The notes: generated by a model from the sequence alone, not told the origin. A DNA stretch of 64,000 nt from Erwinia sp. JUb26 (GCF_003751505.1 NZ_RJVB01000004.1:296911-360910), one strand, 5' to 3'; positions 17,661 through 27,338 are shown, counted from the first letter of the stretch. Numbers and translations are program-made.

Positions 17661-18986
17661 ATGAGAACTGAAATGATGAAAGAAACACACACTGCCGCTT
17701 TGTGGGAAAGCCTGATTCGTATCGTAAAAGCCGAGGTCAAACCCGCTCTCGGCTGTACCGAACCGGTCTCGCTGGCGTTAGCTGCGGCCACCGCAAAGGC
17801 GCATCTTCAGGGGAAAGTACAGCATCTGCAGGCCTGGGTATCGCCCAATCTGATGAAAAACGGCATGGGGGTAAACATTCCAGGCGCGGGCATGAGCGGG
17901 CTGCCGGTCGCGGCTGCCCTCGGAGCGCTGTGTGGGGATGAGAAGGCCGGGCTGGAAGTGCTTAAAAATGTCACTCAGGATGATGTTGCGGAAGCAACAC
18001 GCTGGATGAAGCAAAAACAGGTCAGGGTGGGCATCGATCCGGACTGTCACGAGGTCCTGTATGCGCGGGTACGAGTCTGGAATGACGCACATCACGCCGA
18101 GGTCATCATTGCTGGTGACCATACCCATATCATCAGCATTGAGCAGGACGGTAAAACGCTGTTCCGCGATGACAACAGAACGATGGAAGCCGAGCCGGTC
18201 AGCCTGCCTGATTTCTTCCGCAACGTGAGCATCAGGGATATTTTCCAGTTTTCTGAACAAGCGGCATTCTCCGATATTGCGTTTATTCTCGATGCTGCGG
18301 TACTCAATAACCGACTGTCTGAGGAAGGGCTGCGTCACCCGTGGGGACTGCACATCGGCGCCAGCCTGGAACGACAGCGCGCGAAGAATTTAATCGGCAA
18401 TGATTTACTGTCCAACCTGTTGATCCGGACCGTTGCGGCGTCGGATGCCCGTATGGGAGGGGCGCCACTTCCAGCCATGAGTAATTCGGGTTCGGGTAAT
18501 CAGGGTATTGCAGCCACGATGCCGGTGGTGGTTGCGGCGGAATTTACGGGTGCCGATCAGGAAAAACTGGCGCGGTCGCTGATCCTCTCACATCTGGTCG
18601 CCATTTATATCCACAGCAAACTCCCTACCCTCTCCGCGCTCTGTGCCGTCTCTACGGCATCAATGGGATCCGCAGCGGGTATTGCCTGGCTGCTGGGCGG
18701 CGATCTGGACACTATCTCCATGGCGATCAACAGTATGGTTGGTGATGTAAGCGGCATAATCTGCGACGGCGCCGCCAACAGCTGCGCGATGAAAGTGTCT
18801 ACCGGCGCCGCATCCGCGCTGAAGGCGGTACTGATGGCGCTCGACAGCACCGCCGTCACCGGTCGGGAAGGCATTGTGTGTGATGATGTGGAGGACTCCA
18901 TAAACAACCTCTGCTCACTGGCCCGCAATGCGATGCAGCACACCGATAAACAGATCATCACGATGATGATCGAAAAATCCGTCTGA
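17661..18986 (+). CDS. cyuA: L-cysteine desulfidase / UPF0597 family (CyuA, YhaM)
   Basis: A protein of about 441 residues closely similar to E. coli CyuA (YhaM, 436 residues). Shared blocks include VKPALGCTEPVSLALAAA at the N-terminus, AWVSPNLMKNGMGVNIPGAG, RMGGAPLPAMSNSGSGNQGI, and the C-terminal GDVSGIICDGAANSCAMKVS. The conserved cysteines expected for the 4Fe-4S cluster are present (C-T-E-P; C-D-G-A; N-S-C-A-M). CyuA degrades cysteine to pyruvate, ammonia and sulfide. No cyuP transporter is adjacent. Starts at 17673 or 17676 are also possible. Confidence 0.9.
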   Translation: MRTEMMKETHTAALWESLIRIVKAEVKPALGCTEPVSLALAAATAKAHLQGKVQHLQAWVSPNLMKNGMGVNIPGAGMSGLPVAAALGALCGDEKAGLEVLKNVTQDDVAEATRWMKQKQVRVGIDPDCHEVLYARVRVWNDAHHAEVIIAGDHTHIISIEQDGKTLFRDDNRTMEAEPVSLPDFFRNVSIRDIFQFSEQAAFSDIAFILDAAVLNNRLSEEGLRHPWGLHIGASLERQRAKNLIGNDLLSNLLIRTVAASDARMGGAPLPAMSNSGSGNQGIAATMPVVVAAEFTGADQEKLARSLILSHLVAIYIHSKLPTLSALCAVSTASMGSAAGIAWLLGGDLDTISMAINSMVGDVSGIICDGAANSCAMKVSTGAASALKAVLMALDSTAVTGREGIVCDDVEDSINNLCSLARNAMQHTDKQIITMMIEKSV

Positions 18987-19037
18987 AATACCTCAACGGT
19001 GACAACGTTATGCCCTGTCCGGGTTCCCTAACGTCCC

Positions 19038-20150
19038 TCAAAACGCATTACTCCTGAGGCGGAATGAGCGCGTGATACGATCCCATATCTCCACCAGTTC
19101 GGCATCACTGTAGGAAGGGGGCGGCAGGGCATGATTACTTAATGTCAGATCGAGATTTGGATGCCTGAAATCCGCCGTTTTCTCATTGGCTACAGCCGTA
19201 AACAATAATTGTGCTGACGGATTATCAGGATATTGTTCTGAGGGAGCAGTGTTGAGCCATTCACTGGTATCAAATCCGGCTATCTGTGTTTTACCCTTGC
19301 GTAGAGTTCGAGCCTTAACTCCTGTCAGATACGACTGGATTTCATGGCTTCGCTCCATCATGCTGCTGCTCTCTTTTAAAGCATTGTTGCTCCATACAGT
19401 AAAAGAAAACACCGGATTAAGCGGATAGATAAAGGTAATATTTTCCTTCGGTTGCCCGTTGCCGTCGCGAATAAACCCCTCTGAAATACAGGTTCCCGGC
19501 TGCGTCGGAACTTCATTATTCTTTCGCCCGCTCAGCCGGGACATTAAGTCCCGCAGCTCCGCCAGTTTATGAGGTTTGGTGTTTGCCATCCAGGCCGGCC
19601 TTCCAGCCTCGTCCCGTAAATAAAATGCACGTTCTTTGGCAAAACGTGGATCAGAATAATCAAGAATTTCCTGAGTGAGAATAAACGCCACTCCGTTAAC
19701 ATACAGGTGACCTTCCAGAAAGCGTAAAACACCCCCCACACTCTCATTTTGATTGCGGTCAAATATCACCGCATTCTCACTCAACCGGTAAACCTGTTTG
19801 AGAAAAGGCCGGTCGATAGCTCTGACCGTGTTTTTATTCTGCAACTCCTGCTCCCGCAGGCGGATACGCTGCGCAAACACCGGAGGGTAGAGACGCCTGC
19901 TGCTGATGGTGACCTCATTTATCTCGGCACGATCCGTCAGGGTGTTTTCAAAAGAGGCCGGAACCTCAAAAATATAGCGCCCCACGCACTGGGTCTGAGT
20001 GGTGGCAAACAGGGTATCGACCATATGTTTTTCCTTGTCCTTTAACGCCGGAGGCGTATGCACAAACGTCACATAGTTGTGAATATAGAAGCCCGACGCC
20101 AGCAGTATCATCGCCAGCGGAATCAGCCAGGAACGAGGGATTTTGTTCAC
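19038..20150 (-). CDS. T6SS immunity protein, Tli4 family (copy distal to effector)
   Basis: A 370-residue protein that begins with one membrane-spanning or signal-like helix (SWLIPLAMILLASGFYI, about residues 7-23), placing the rest in the periplasm. The segment CVGRYIFEVPASFENTL resembles the start of the Tli4 domain, the family that protects against Tle4-type phospholipase effectors. It is a paralogue of the gene at 20242, with matching N-terminal about 97 and C-terminal about 110 residues. The middle (about 98-180 and 225-270) is divergent. Different middle regions suggest it neutralises a different effector allele or is an orphan immunity gene. Confidence 0.7.
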   Translation of the reverse strand: MNKIPRSWLIPLAMILLASGFYIHNYVTFVHTPPALKDKEKHMVDTLFATTQTQCVGRYIFEVPASFENTLTDRAEINEVTISSRRLYPPVFAQRIRLREQELQNKNTVRAIDRPFLKQVYRLSENAVIFDRNQNESVGGVLRFLEGHLYVNGVAFILTQEILDYSDPRFAKERAFYLRDEAGRPAWMANTKPHKLAELRDLMSRLSGRKNNEVPTQPGTCISEGFIRDGNGQPKENITFIYPLNPVFSFTVWSNNALKESSSMMERSHEIQSYLTGVKARTLRKGKTQIAGFDTSEWLNTAPSEQYPDNPSAQLLFTAVANEKTADFRHPNLDLTLSNHALPPPSYSDAELVEIWDRITRSFRLRSNAF

Positions 20151-20241
20151 GGTGCCGTCACCGAGCCATTGCCAGATCCCCTCGCGGAGATCAGCCTACA
20201 ATCCTTCAACGGTGACAACGCCATGCCATCCTTAACGCCCC

Positions 20242-21348
20242 TCAAAACGCATTACTCCTGAGGCGGAATGAGCGCGTAATGCGATCCCATATCTCCACCA
20301 GTTCAGCATCACTGTAGGAAGGGGGCGGCAGGGCATGATTACTTAATGTCAGATCGATAATCGGATGTCGAAAATCCACTATTTTTTCATTAGCGATAAC
20401 GTTGAAAAGCAGCTGTCCGGATGGATCATCGGGTAATTTTTCTGACGGCGCGGTGTTGAGCCATTCATCCGCCTCAAATCCCGCTATCTGCGTTTTACCC
20501 TTGCGCAGAGTTCGTGCCTTAACTCCTGTCAGATAGGGCTGAATTTCATGGCTTCGCTCCAGCATGCTCTTTGGATCGCCAAGATACGTATCCGTGGATA
20601 CCGACAGCGAAAACACCGGATTATGCGGATAGATAAAGGTTATATTTTCCTTCGGTTGCCCGTTGCCGTCGCGAATAAACCCCTCTGAAATACAGGTTCC
20701 CGGCTGCGTCGGAACTTCATTATTCTTTCGCCCGCTCAGCCGGGACATTAAGTCCCGCAGCTCCGCCAGTTTCTGAGGTTTGGTGTTAAGTTCATTTTCA
20801 GCCATCCCCCCATTTATATACTCCGCACGGTCCTGCTTGTATTTGGGGTCAGATACATCTCTTATCTCCGAGGACATTATGAACGCTACCCCGTTAACGT
20901 ACAGATGTCCTTCCAAAACACGGCCAAAACCCGCCGCACTCTCATTTCTATTATGGTCAAAGATCACCGCATTCTCACTCAACCGGTAAACCTGCTTGAG
21001 AAAAGGCCGGTCGATAGCATCAACCGTATGGCTGTCTTTGAGCGCCTGCTCCCGCAGGCGGATACGCTGCGCAAACACCGGAGGGTAGAGACGCCTGCTG
21101 CTGATGGTGACCTCATTTATCTCAGCACGATCCGTCAGGGTGTTTTCAAAAGAGGCCGGAACCTCAAAAATATAGCGCCCCACGCACTGGGTCTGAGTAG
21201 TGGCAAACAGGGTATTGACCATATGTTTTTCCTTGTCCTTTAACGCCGGAGGCGTATGCACAAACGTCACATAGTTGTGAATACAGAAGCCTGACGCCAG
21301 CAGTATCATCGCCAGCGGAATGAGCCAGGAAAGCGGGACTTTGTTCAC
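20242..21348 (-). CDS. T6SS immunity protein, Tli4 family (cognate to effector)
   Basis: A 368-residue Tli4-like protein with the same N-terminal helix and periplasmic layout as its neighbour. Its start overlaps the effector stop by 4 bp (effector ends at 21345), so effector and immunity are translated together. This makes it the likely cognate immunity protein. It would bind the lipase in the periplasm and prevent self-intoxication. The base composition is lower in GC than the transporter loci, which fits horizontal acquisition. The family call is from recognition of the Tli4 pattern, not from a search. Confidence 0.72.
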   Translation of the reverse strand: MNKVPLSWLIPLAMILLASGFCIHNYVTFVHTPPALKDKEKHMVNTLFATTQTQCVGRYIFEVPASFENTLTDRAEINEVTISSRRLYPPVFAQRIRLREQALKDSHTVDAIDRPFLKQVYRLSENAVIFDHNRNESAAGFGRVLEGHLYVNGVAFIMSSEIRDVSDPKYKQDRAEYINGGMAENELNTKPQKLAELRDLMSRLSGRKNNEVPTQPGTCISEGFIRDGNGQPKENITFIYPHNPVFSLSVSTDTYLGDPKSMLERSHEIQPYLTGVKARTLRKGKTQIAGFEADEWLNTAPSEKLPDDPSGQLLFNVIANEKIVDFRHPIIDLTLSNHALPPPSYSDAELVEIWDRITRSFRLRSNAF

Positions 21349-22874
21349 GGTGCCGGCACCTGCTGCACTATTTTCACCACCGCGCGAACCGTGAACACCA
21401 GCGCATCTGACAGATCGCTGTAGACCGACCGGGCGCGGTCAACCGGATCAATGGCAAAAGCCCCTTCATGGTCAACATCCGTCGCCAGCACACCATGAAT
21501 ACACGGAGATACGGTCCGAACTGACGTCACCGGCACCGTGCCGTCCCCGGGGCTCCCGGCGGAAATCAGCGCATGCGTTCTGAACGGTGACAGATCAAGA
21601 GGATCTCCGGAATCCTGACGCACCCTCTGCGCCTCCTTCATGCGCAGAGGGATCCGTTCTTTCCACGTCAGGAACGCATCAGACTTGTTGTTCTCACTGG
21701 CACCGTAAAACAGCCAGGTCTGCGGGTGGTATTTGCCATTCAGCTCTTCGATAAACTTTTTCACATCTATCTTTATTCTGTCCTGGTAATCGGTCCATTC
21801 CTTGTCTGTATCCCCCAATAGCAAATCTTTATCACACAGTCGCCACCAGTCCGTTTTATTCAGATATATTTCCTCATACGGATTTGCCAGCGGCAGGGAC
21901 TGACGGGCACCACTTCCCTCTATTTTCAGCCAGCCCGGACCGTAAGCCCTGCCCGGCAGCAGTTGCAGCGGACCGGGTGACTGCGCCAGCACAGGCATCA
22001 GCTTTTCTGCGTTTTCCCCGATTATCAACCCGATCATACCGCGCTCGCCGGTTTTCATCCGCCGGTACGCCGCCGGCGAGCCCAGATCCGGCATCACGCC
22101 GTGCACCATCCCCAGAATATGCTCCTGTCCGTTCAGGTTCTCCGAGTAGTGCCGGGCAACCAGTCCCCCCATCGAGTGGGTGATCAGTATGACCTTGTTC
22201 ACCGCCAGCCGGCCACGGTACGTCCCCAGCACATCGCTGATAAACTCACCCAGCAGTGTCGCCGAGTCCCCGTTGGACTGCAGCCAGTTATAACCAAACA
22301 CGTGCAGCGGATATAAAAACAGGTGCGAGTGTGCCGTTTCCTCTTCCGTTAACACCTGTTCGACCGGCTCGTCGCCTATCCTGACGCCGGTAAAACGTTG
22401 ACGGGCCGTCTGCAGTTGCTCTTCCCTGAAGTAATTCTCCAACAGAATGTCGTCATCACAGAGCAGGTACTGCAACCGGTCAAGCGCCTCTCCGTAGCTC
22501 ATAAAAAATGCGCTTCCCCACCCTCGTTCACGCCGCGAGGGAAATTTTTTTCCATCCGCCATGTCATTGAGAATCTCCCCGTTTTCGTCAACCTCGGTGG
22601 TCTTTGGGTCCAGAAGGTTCTTTCTTTTTTTTGCGTTTGCGAGTGGCCATTTTTTTAGCGACGACAGACTGAACTGCCAGACCTCACCGTCGCCATTTTT
22701 CAGGTTCGACCCCATCACCCCTGGAATAAAAATAACCGGGATGACTTTTACGGCTGGTGCCAGGCAAACGGCCACGTGGTTATTTTCTTTTGGATAATAA
22801 GTGAGATCGTAATGAATGCCGCCGTTGTCGTCCCAGATGGGCCGGTGATAAGAACGGTTTTTATTGTCTTCCAT
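21345..22874 (-). CDS. T6SS-type phospholipase/lipase effector (Tle4-like)
   Basis: A 509-residue alpha/beta-hydrolase with the lipase nucleophile elbow THSMGG (S234). It has the N-terminal strand VIPVIFIPGVMGSNLKNGDG, typical of LCAT-like lipases, and a C-terminal GDGTVPVTS/DVDHEGAF pair that probably supplies the Asp and His. There is no signal peptide, as expected for a type VI cargo. The start at 22874 follows an AGGAG site; an upstream in-frame ATG at 22901 lacks one. It is immediately followed by two Tli4-like immunity genes. No VgrG, Hcp, PAAR or adaptor gene is in the window, so loading must use components encoded elsewhere. Confidence 0.72.
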   Translation of the reverse strand: MEDNKNRSYHRPIWDDNGGIHYDLTYYPKENNHVAVCLAPAVKVIPVIFIPGVMGSNLKNGDGEVWQFSLSSLKKWPLANAKKRKNLLDPKTTEVDENGEILNDMADGKKFPSRRERGWGSAFFMSYGEALDRLQYLLCDDDILLENYFREEQLQTARQRFTGVRIGDEPVEQVLTEEETAHSHLFLYPLHVFGYNWLQSNGDSATLLGEFISDVLGTYRGRLAVNKVILITHSMGGLVARHYSENLNGQEHILGMVHGVMPDLGSPAAYRRMKTGERGMIGLIIGENAEKLMPVLAQSPGPLQLLPGRAYGPGWLKIEGSGARQSLPLANPYEEIYLNKTDWWRLCDKDLLLGDTDKEWTDYQDRIKIDVKKFIEELNGKYHPQTWLFYGASENNKSDAFLTWKERIPLRMKEAQRVRQDSGDPLDLSPFRTHALISAGSPGDGTVPVTSVRTVSPCIHGVLATDVDHEGAFAIDPVDRARSVYSDLSDALVFTVRAVVKIVQQVPAP

Positions 22875-23319
22875 GTGTTTGTCTCCTGTTTTTCCTGTCA
22901 ACCAGGGGCGCTAAACTGGCGTACAGCAAGCATTTATTTTTTGCGATTTTTCATCCACCGCGTTTACAGAAACAACCCGCGTCAGGAGTAGATGCTTATT
23001 CAGCCAGCTGAAAGTGGGGATAATCAAAACCGCAGTGAGAACGTATGCTAAAACAAAATCCGGATAATCTTTGTCTGTTGAGACAAAGAATTTAATTTAT
23101 GGACAAACCCACTACTTATTATTCACCCGGTGATATCAGCAGAGCATCGATTCTGCAGGAAGTTGGGCAGCACCAGGCGATTTATAAATTTTTAAAAATC
23201 ATTAATTACGTTTTGATATCATTATTTACATTATTACCTCACTACATTCTATACCGACCAACCGCCTGTTGGTAAGATGCGGCCATTTTCAATAACCGAG
23301 AATAAGTGAGGGTTCAGGC
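22875..23319. other. 445-bp AT-rich gap upstream of effector and GT9 gene
   Basis: This divergent intergenic region holds no credible open frame. It is distinctly AT-rich (runs such as TTATTTTTTGC, TTTATAAATTTTTAAAAATC). It must contain the promoters for the effector (minus) and the glycosyltransferase (plus), but none stands out. Such DNA is a plausible target for the plasmid H-NS protein. Confidence 0.5.
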
Positions 23320-24423
23320 ATGTCCTTAAAATATATATTGAGGCGCATCGCATTCAGCCTTTACGACTATCGCGCCGTGAATATCGTTCCTGATAACGTT
23401 CGCCTCGTCGTTATCCATATTCCCGACCAGATCGGGGATGCCATGTCCATATTTCCGGTGATACGTTCGCTGGAAAGACAGAGGATAGATCGTCTTATTA
23501 TTGTGGCCTCCGCCCTCAACAGGCCGGTATTTAACGATTTGGCCCTGGGCACAACGAAGCTGACCGTCATCGAGATGTCATTCCAGGATAAGGCTGGGCT
23601 GGCGGAAATTAAGTCGGTGGCACAGGGGATACGGAAAGACTACGGCACGCCCGATCTCTGTATCGAGGCGATGCGGAAGAAAAACCTGAAGACGATGATT
23701 TTCATCAGACAGCTCAAAGCAAGAACTAACTTTCAGGTTGTCGGCCAGCCCCTGAAATGCGTCTCCCCTGCGTGCAAAAAACCGTCAAGAATGGACCAGG
23801 TTTTTCGCGCCCCGGTTCCGCTGACCTGGTCAATCATGATGCGGGAAGCCGGGTTTCCGGTGGTTCGCCCCCGCTTCGAATTCCCACTTGGCGAAGCGGT
23901 ACTGGCTGAAGTGCGCGACGAATTAGATTACCCGGGGCGATATATTGCCTTGAATTTTGAAGGCAGCGTACCGGAGCGGACGTTTTCCCTGACGATGGCG
24001 AATAAGTTAATTTCGTTAATCAAAAGAGAAATAAACATTCCGGTAGTAATTGTTCACGGCCCGAAAGGGATCGGCACCGCTATCGAGTTAGCACAGCGAT
24101 TCGATCATGTTTATCGCCTCAACCTAGCGCCGTCAATTAAACGGTCGGCGGCGGTAATGAAAGATGCTTTTATCGCCATTACGCCGGACACCTCAATATT
24201 ACATATTGCCAGCGCCTTTAATATTCCGACCATTGCCATCTATGCCGATTACAAAACGCGCTGGCCCGCCATGCAGGATATATCTGAAACCATCGTCGTC
24301 GGAAATGATATCAACGACCTGAACCTGGATGAGTTTACTCTCGCTCTGCGGAGCCTGAAGCAGCGCCTTGACCTGCCTCATGAAGATCGGGAAGCGCCAG
24401 CAGACCATTCTGCAGGCGGATAA
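23320..24423 (+). CDS. glycosyltransferase family 9 (heptosyltransferase-like)
   Basis: A 367-residue GT9-fold protein. The N-terminal VIHIPDQIGDAMSIFPVIRSL (about residues 31-51) is the acceptor-side glycine/aspartate motif of heptosyltransferases. The C-terminal domain has VIVHGPKG and the nucleotide-sugar loop ITPDTSILHIASAFNIPTIAIY. Family members transfer heptose or other sugars to lipopolysaccharide core or similar glycans at the inner membrane. It stands alone with no other glycan genes, so its acceptor is unknown. Its 3' end overlaps the convergent LysR gene by 89 bp. Confidence 0.82.
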   Translation: MSLKYILRRIAFSLYDYRAVNIVPDNVRLVVIHIPDQIGDAMSIFPVIRSLERQRIDRLIIVASALNRPVFNDLALGTTKLTVIEMSFQDKAGLAEIKSVAQGIRKDYGTPDLCIEAMRKKNLKTMIFIRQLKARTNFQVVGQPLKCVSPACKKPSRMDQVFRAPVPLTWSIMMREAGFPVVRPRFEFPLGEAVLAEVRDELDYPGRYIALNFEGSVPERTFSLTMANKLISLIKREINIPVVIVHGPKGIGTAIELAQRFDHVYRLNLAPSIKRSAAVMKDAFIAITPDTSILHIASAFNIPTIAIYADYKTRWPAMQDISETIVVGNDINDLNLDEFTLALRSLKQRLDLPHEDREAPADHSAGG

Positions 24424-25294
24424 TGTTAATGAACTCTCGCAGGGCCGGATGGACATACCGCCTGCTGCTGTAATAAATATGGAAGGGTTCACCACAGGCC
24501 GAGTGTGCGGGCATCACGTTTACCAGCCTCCCTTCAGCAAGTTCATGACTGACGCGCGATTCCAGCACATAGGCCAGCCCGGTTCCTGCAATCGCGGCGG
24601 AGATCGTGGTTTCCGTGTCCTTGATGGTGATATGCCCCGGCACGTTGATACTGATACTGCCTTCCGGCGCATCAAATTCCCAACGATAGCGGGCGTTATT
24701 GCCCAGCAGCAGCTGGATACAACGGTGCTTTGACAGATCCGACGGCGATGCGGGCACGCCGTACCGTTTCACGTACTGCGGAGCGCCGACCACGATCCAG
24801 CGCTGCGCGCCGGTCAGCGGCACGGCCACCATATCCTCCGGCACCAGATGGCCGTAGCGCATACCGGCATCAAAGCCTTCGGCGGTAATATCGACCGGGC
24901 GATCCTCCACAACCACGGTGAGCCTGACCTGCGGAAAGCGCTCAGAGAATGGCGGTAAGGCCGGGGCCACCAGCAGCCTTGCCGCATCCGCGAAGACGTT
25001 AACCCGCAGGGCACCGAAGCTGTTGCGGCCGGGCGCATCCAGCGTTTCGATCGCGGCAGAAATGGTGTCGAAGCCCTCACCCAGCTTATCTGCCAGCTGC
25101 TGGCCTAGCGCCGTGGCTGACACCGCGCGGCTGGTGCGGTTCAACAGACGGGCGTTCAGGCGGGCTTCCAGTCGTCTTATGGCGTGGCTCACCGCCGACG
25201 AGGACAGCCCCAGCTCAATGGCCGCCAGCTTAAAGCTGCGGCAGCGTAATACGGTCAGAAAAGCCTGAAGATCGGCAAAATCAATACGTTCCAT
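24335..25294 (-). CDS. LysR family transcriptional regulator
   Basis: A 319-residue LysR regulator. The winged helix is at about residues 1-60 (DFADLQAFLTVLRCRSFKLA, then GLSSSAVSHAIRRLE) and the substrate domain at about 90-290. The ATG at 25294 fits the family N-terminus MERIDFADLQ; an upstream frame to 25384 would add 30 residues with no family counterpart. It is divergent from the aldo/keto reductase at 25458, 163 bp apart, so it probably regulates that gene. An elongated C-terminal tail overlaps the GT9 gene. Confidence 0.87.
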   Translation of the reverse strand: MERIDFADLQAFLTVLRCRSFKLAAIELGLSSSAVSHAIRRLEARLNARLLNRTSRAVSATALGQQLADKLGEGFDTISAAIETLDAPGRNSFGALRVNVFADAARLLVAPALPPFSERFPQVRLTVVVEDRPVDITAEGFDAGMRYGHLVPEDMVAVPLTGAQRWIVVGAPQYVKRYGVPASPSDLSKHRCIQLLLGNNARYRWEFDAPEGSISINVPGHITIKDTETTISAAIAGTGLAYVLESRVSHELAEGRLVNVMPAHSACGEPFHIYYSSRRYVHPALREFINIIRLQNGLLALPDLHEAGQGAASGSAERE

Positions 25295-25457
25295 AGCAAT
25301 GATGAACCCGGTTAATCGCTTGAGTGAATGCAACTCATCTTTTAGCACGGGCGATCCCGTCAGGTAAACGCTAAGCTCCTTCAAACACGCAGTTTTGCTT
25401 CCCGGTTTGCCGACTCGCAGCCGCCCTTTTCAGTCATTAACGGTAAGGAATCACAGG

Positions 25458-26444
25458 ATGAAACACAGAACGCTGGGAAAAACCGGCCAGAAGGTATCGG
25501 AAATTGGTTTTGGTGCCTGGGCGATTGGCGGCACCTGGGGTGAAGTCAGCGTTGAAGACGCGGAAGAGGCGCTGAATGCCGCGCTGGACGCCGGGATCGA
25601 CTTTATTGATACCGCCGATGTTTACGGCGACGGCCGTTCAGAAAAAATCATTGCCAGCGTGCTTAACCAGCGCGGCGGCGAACGCCCGTTTATCGCCACT
25701 AAACTGGGCCGCAGGCTCTCCCCACATCAGGCTTCCGGCTATACCGAAAAAAACCTGAACGAGTTTGTCGATCGCTCACGGGTTAATCTGCAAATGGATA
25801 CGCTGGATCTGGTGCAGCTGCACTGCCCACCAACGGAAATCTACTACACGCCCGAAGTCTTTGCCGTGATGGATGAGATGATTGCCGCCGGGAAGATACG
25901 CAGCTACGGCGTCTCGGTTGAAAAAGTCGAAGAAGGCCTGAAGGCGCTGGAATACCCGAATGTGTCCTCCATCCAACTGATTTACAACATCTTCCGCCAG
26001 CGCCCTGCCGAACTGCTGCTGCGTGAAGCGAAGCGGCGGGACGTGGGGATTATCGCCCGCGTGCCGCTGGCGTCCGGGCTGCTGACCGGGAAAATGAGCG
26101 CGTCCACCGCGTTCGCCGCAGACGATCACCGGGCGTTTAACCGCAACGGTGAAGCCTTCGATAAAGGGGAAACGTTCTCCGGGGTGCCTTACGAGGTGGC
26201 GCTGGATGCCGTGGAGGATATCCGCCGCTTCATCACCGGGGACGTGACCATGGCGATGTTTGCCCTGCGCTGGATCCTGATGAATGAGGACGTCACCGTG
26301 GTCATTCCCGGTGCAAAAAACCGGGCGCAGTCGGAAGCTAACGCCCGGGCCAGCGGTGTCGACGCGCTGTCGGAGGAAACCATGACCGCGCTGAAGCAGC
26401 TCTATCAGGAAAAAATCGCGCCGTGGGTGCATCAACGCTGGTAG
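25458..26444 (+). CDS. aldo/keto reductase
   Basis: A 328-residue NADPH-dependent oxidoreductase of the aldo/keto reductase barrel fold. The catalytic tetrad is complete: D51 and Y56 in IDTADVYGDGRSE, K82 in ATKLG and H122 in VQLHCPP. The C-terminal cofactor segment is VVIPGAKNRAQSEANA. The start at 25458 has AAGGA 8 bp upstream and matches the usual MKHRTLGKTG opening. It is likely under control of the divergent LysR at 24335. The natural carbonyl substrate is unknown. Confidence 0.9.
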   Translation: MKHRTLGKTGQKVSEIGFGAWAIGGTWGEVSVEDAEEALNAALDAGIDFIDTADVYGDGRSEKIIASVLNQRGGERPFIATKLGRRLSPHQASGYTEKNLNEFVDRSRVNLQMDTLDLVQLHCPPTEIYYTPEVFAVMDEMIAAGKIRSYGVSVEKVEEGLKALEYPNVSSIQLIYNIFRQRPAELLLREAKRRDVGIIARVPLASGLLTGKMSASTAFAADDHRAFNRNGEAFDKGETFSGVPYEVALDAVEDIRRFITGDVTMAMFALRWILMNEDVTVVIPGAKNRAQSEANARASGVDALSEETMTALKQLYQEKIAPWVHQRW

Positions 26445-26475
26445 CAGGAGAGCATCGATTCTGAAATCGATAAGG

Positions 26476-26494
26476 CGGGAGCGTCCAGCTCCCG
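26476..26494. terminator. terminator between convergent genes
   Basis: CGGGAGC (26476-26482), loop GTCCA, GCTCCCG (26488-26494), then TCATTT. It lies between the aldo/keto reductase (plus) and the ybjI-like gene (minus). It probably serves the reductase and possibly both. Confidence 0.6.
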
Positions 26495-26499
26495 TCATT

Positions 26500-27318
26500 T
26501 CACTGTACGGCGTTAAACGGCGCGCGCCCCAGTAGCATCGCATCAATCACCGCTAGCACGCCCTCATCATTGTTCGACGGTGCCGCATAGCGCGCTGCCG
26601 CTTTCGCCGCCGGTGACCCATTAGCCATTGCAAAACCAAATCCGGCGTGACTCAGCATTTCCAGATCGTTACCGCCGTCGCCGAAGGCCAGCACCTCATT
26701 ATCCGCGACGTCGTAAATCTGTTGAATACGGCGAATGCCGTTAGCTTTGTGATTGCCGGGGATAATCAGGTCAACGGAGCCGTGGCCGCTGGAGACCGGC
26801 GTGACGATATCGCCCACCTGCTCAACGATCTGCGCCATCAGCGCGCTGACGTCATCCTCAACGTAGCTCAGTGCGAATTTGAAAACGGTGTCATCAATCT
26901 GGTCATAGCTGTCGATCTTCTGCAGCATATGATAATAAACGCGCATCTCATTGAAGAATCCCTCGCCGGCGCTGGCCAGCATATACGCCCACTTCCGGCC
27001 GCAGACCAGGAAGTTAACGCCCTCGATGCGGCTGATGACCTTTATGACGCGTTTTACGTCGGCCTCCGGCAGGTTTCCGCAGTAGATCTCCCGCTGTTTA
27101 TCAACGATATACGCTCCGTTTTCCGCCACGTACGCCAGTTCAGCATCAATATCCGGGAAGAAGCTTTTTAACTGGTAATACTGATTACCGCTGGCGACAA
27201 CGAACTTGATATTTCGCTGTTTAAGCTGCTGATATTGTTCGGCAAAACGCTGACGCGCGTAATCACCCTGACTGTTTAGAAAGGTTCCATCCATATCGAC
27301 GGCCACAAGCTTAATCAT
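26500..27318 (-). CDS. ybjI: HAD-type phosphatase, YbjI-like (Cof family)
   Basis: A 272-residue haloacid dehalogenase-superfamily phosphatase. The nucleophile motif is VDMDGTFL (D8, D10); then come ASGNQYYQL, GSVDLIIPGNHKANGI and the metal motif FGDGGNDLEM. It is close to E. coli YbjI, a flavin-pathway phosphatase acting on 5-amino-6-(5-phospho-D-ribitylamino)uracil and FMN. It is transcribed after an MFS gene that resembles YbjJ, the same pair of neighbours as in E. coli. This suggests that the ybjI-ybjJ block moved as a unit. Cytoplasmic, Mg-dependent. Confidence 0.85.
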   Translation of the reverse strand: MIKLVAVDMDGTFLNSQGDYARQRFAEQYQQLKQRNIKFVVASGNQYYQLKSFFPDIDAELAYVAENGAYIVDKQREIYCGNLPEADVKRVIKVISRIEGVNFLVCGRKWAYMLASAGEGFFNEMRVYYHMLQKIDSYDQIDDTVFKFALSYVEDDVSALMAQIVEQVGDIVTPVSSGHGSVDLIIPGNHKANGIRRIQQIYDVADNEVLAFGDGGNDLEMLSHAGFGFAMANGSPAAKAAARYAAPSNNDEGVLAVIDAMLLGRAPFNAVQ

Positions 27319-27338
27319 CGTTTATCTCCCTGCAATTT

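Larger units (their letters stand above)
18993..21348. repeat. tandem duplication of the immunity-gene unit (about 1.2 kb)
   Basis: The two Tli4-like genes and flanking DNA are a head-to-tail duplication. The sequence TCAACGGTGACAACG occurs past the stop of each copy (18993 and 20206). The two gene starts are 1198 bp apart and the stops 1204 bp apart. Just upstream of copy 1 (about 20150-20166) lies a near copy of the last bases of the effector gene, so the duplication took in the effector's 3' tip. The outer parts of the genes are nearly identical, while central blocks differ strongly. Confidence 0.85.
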
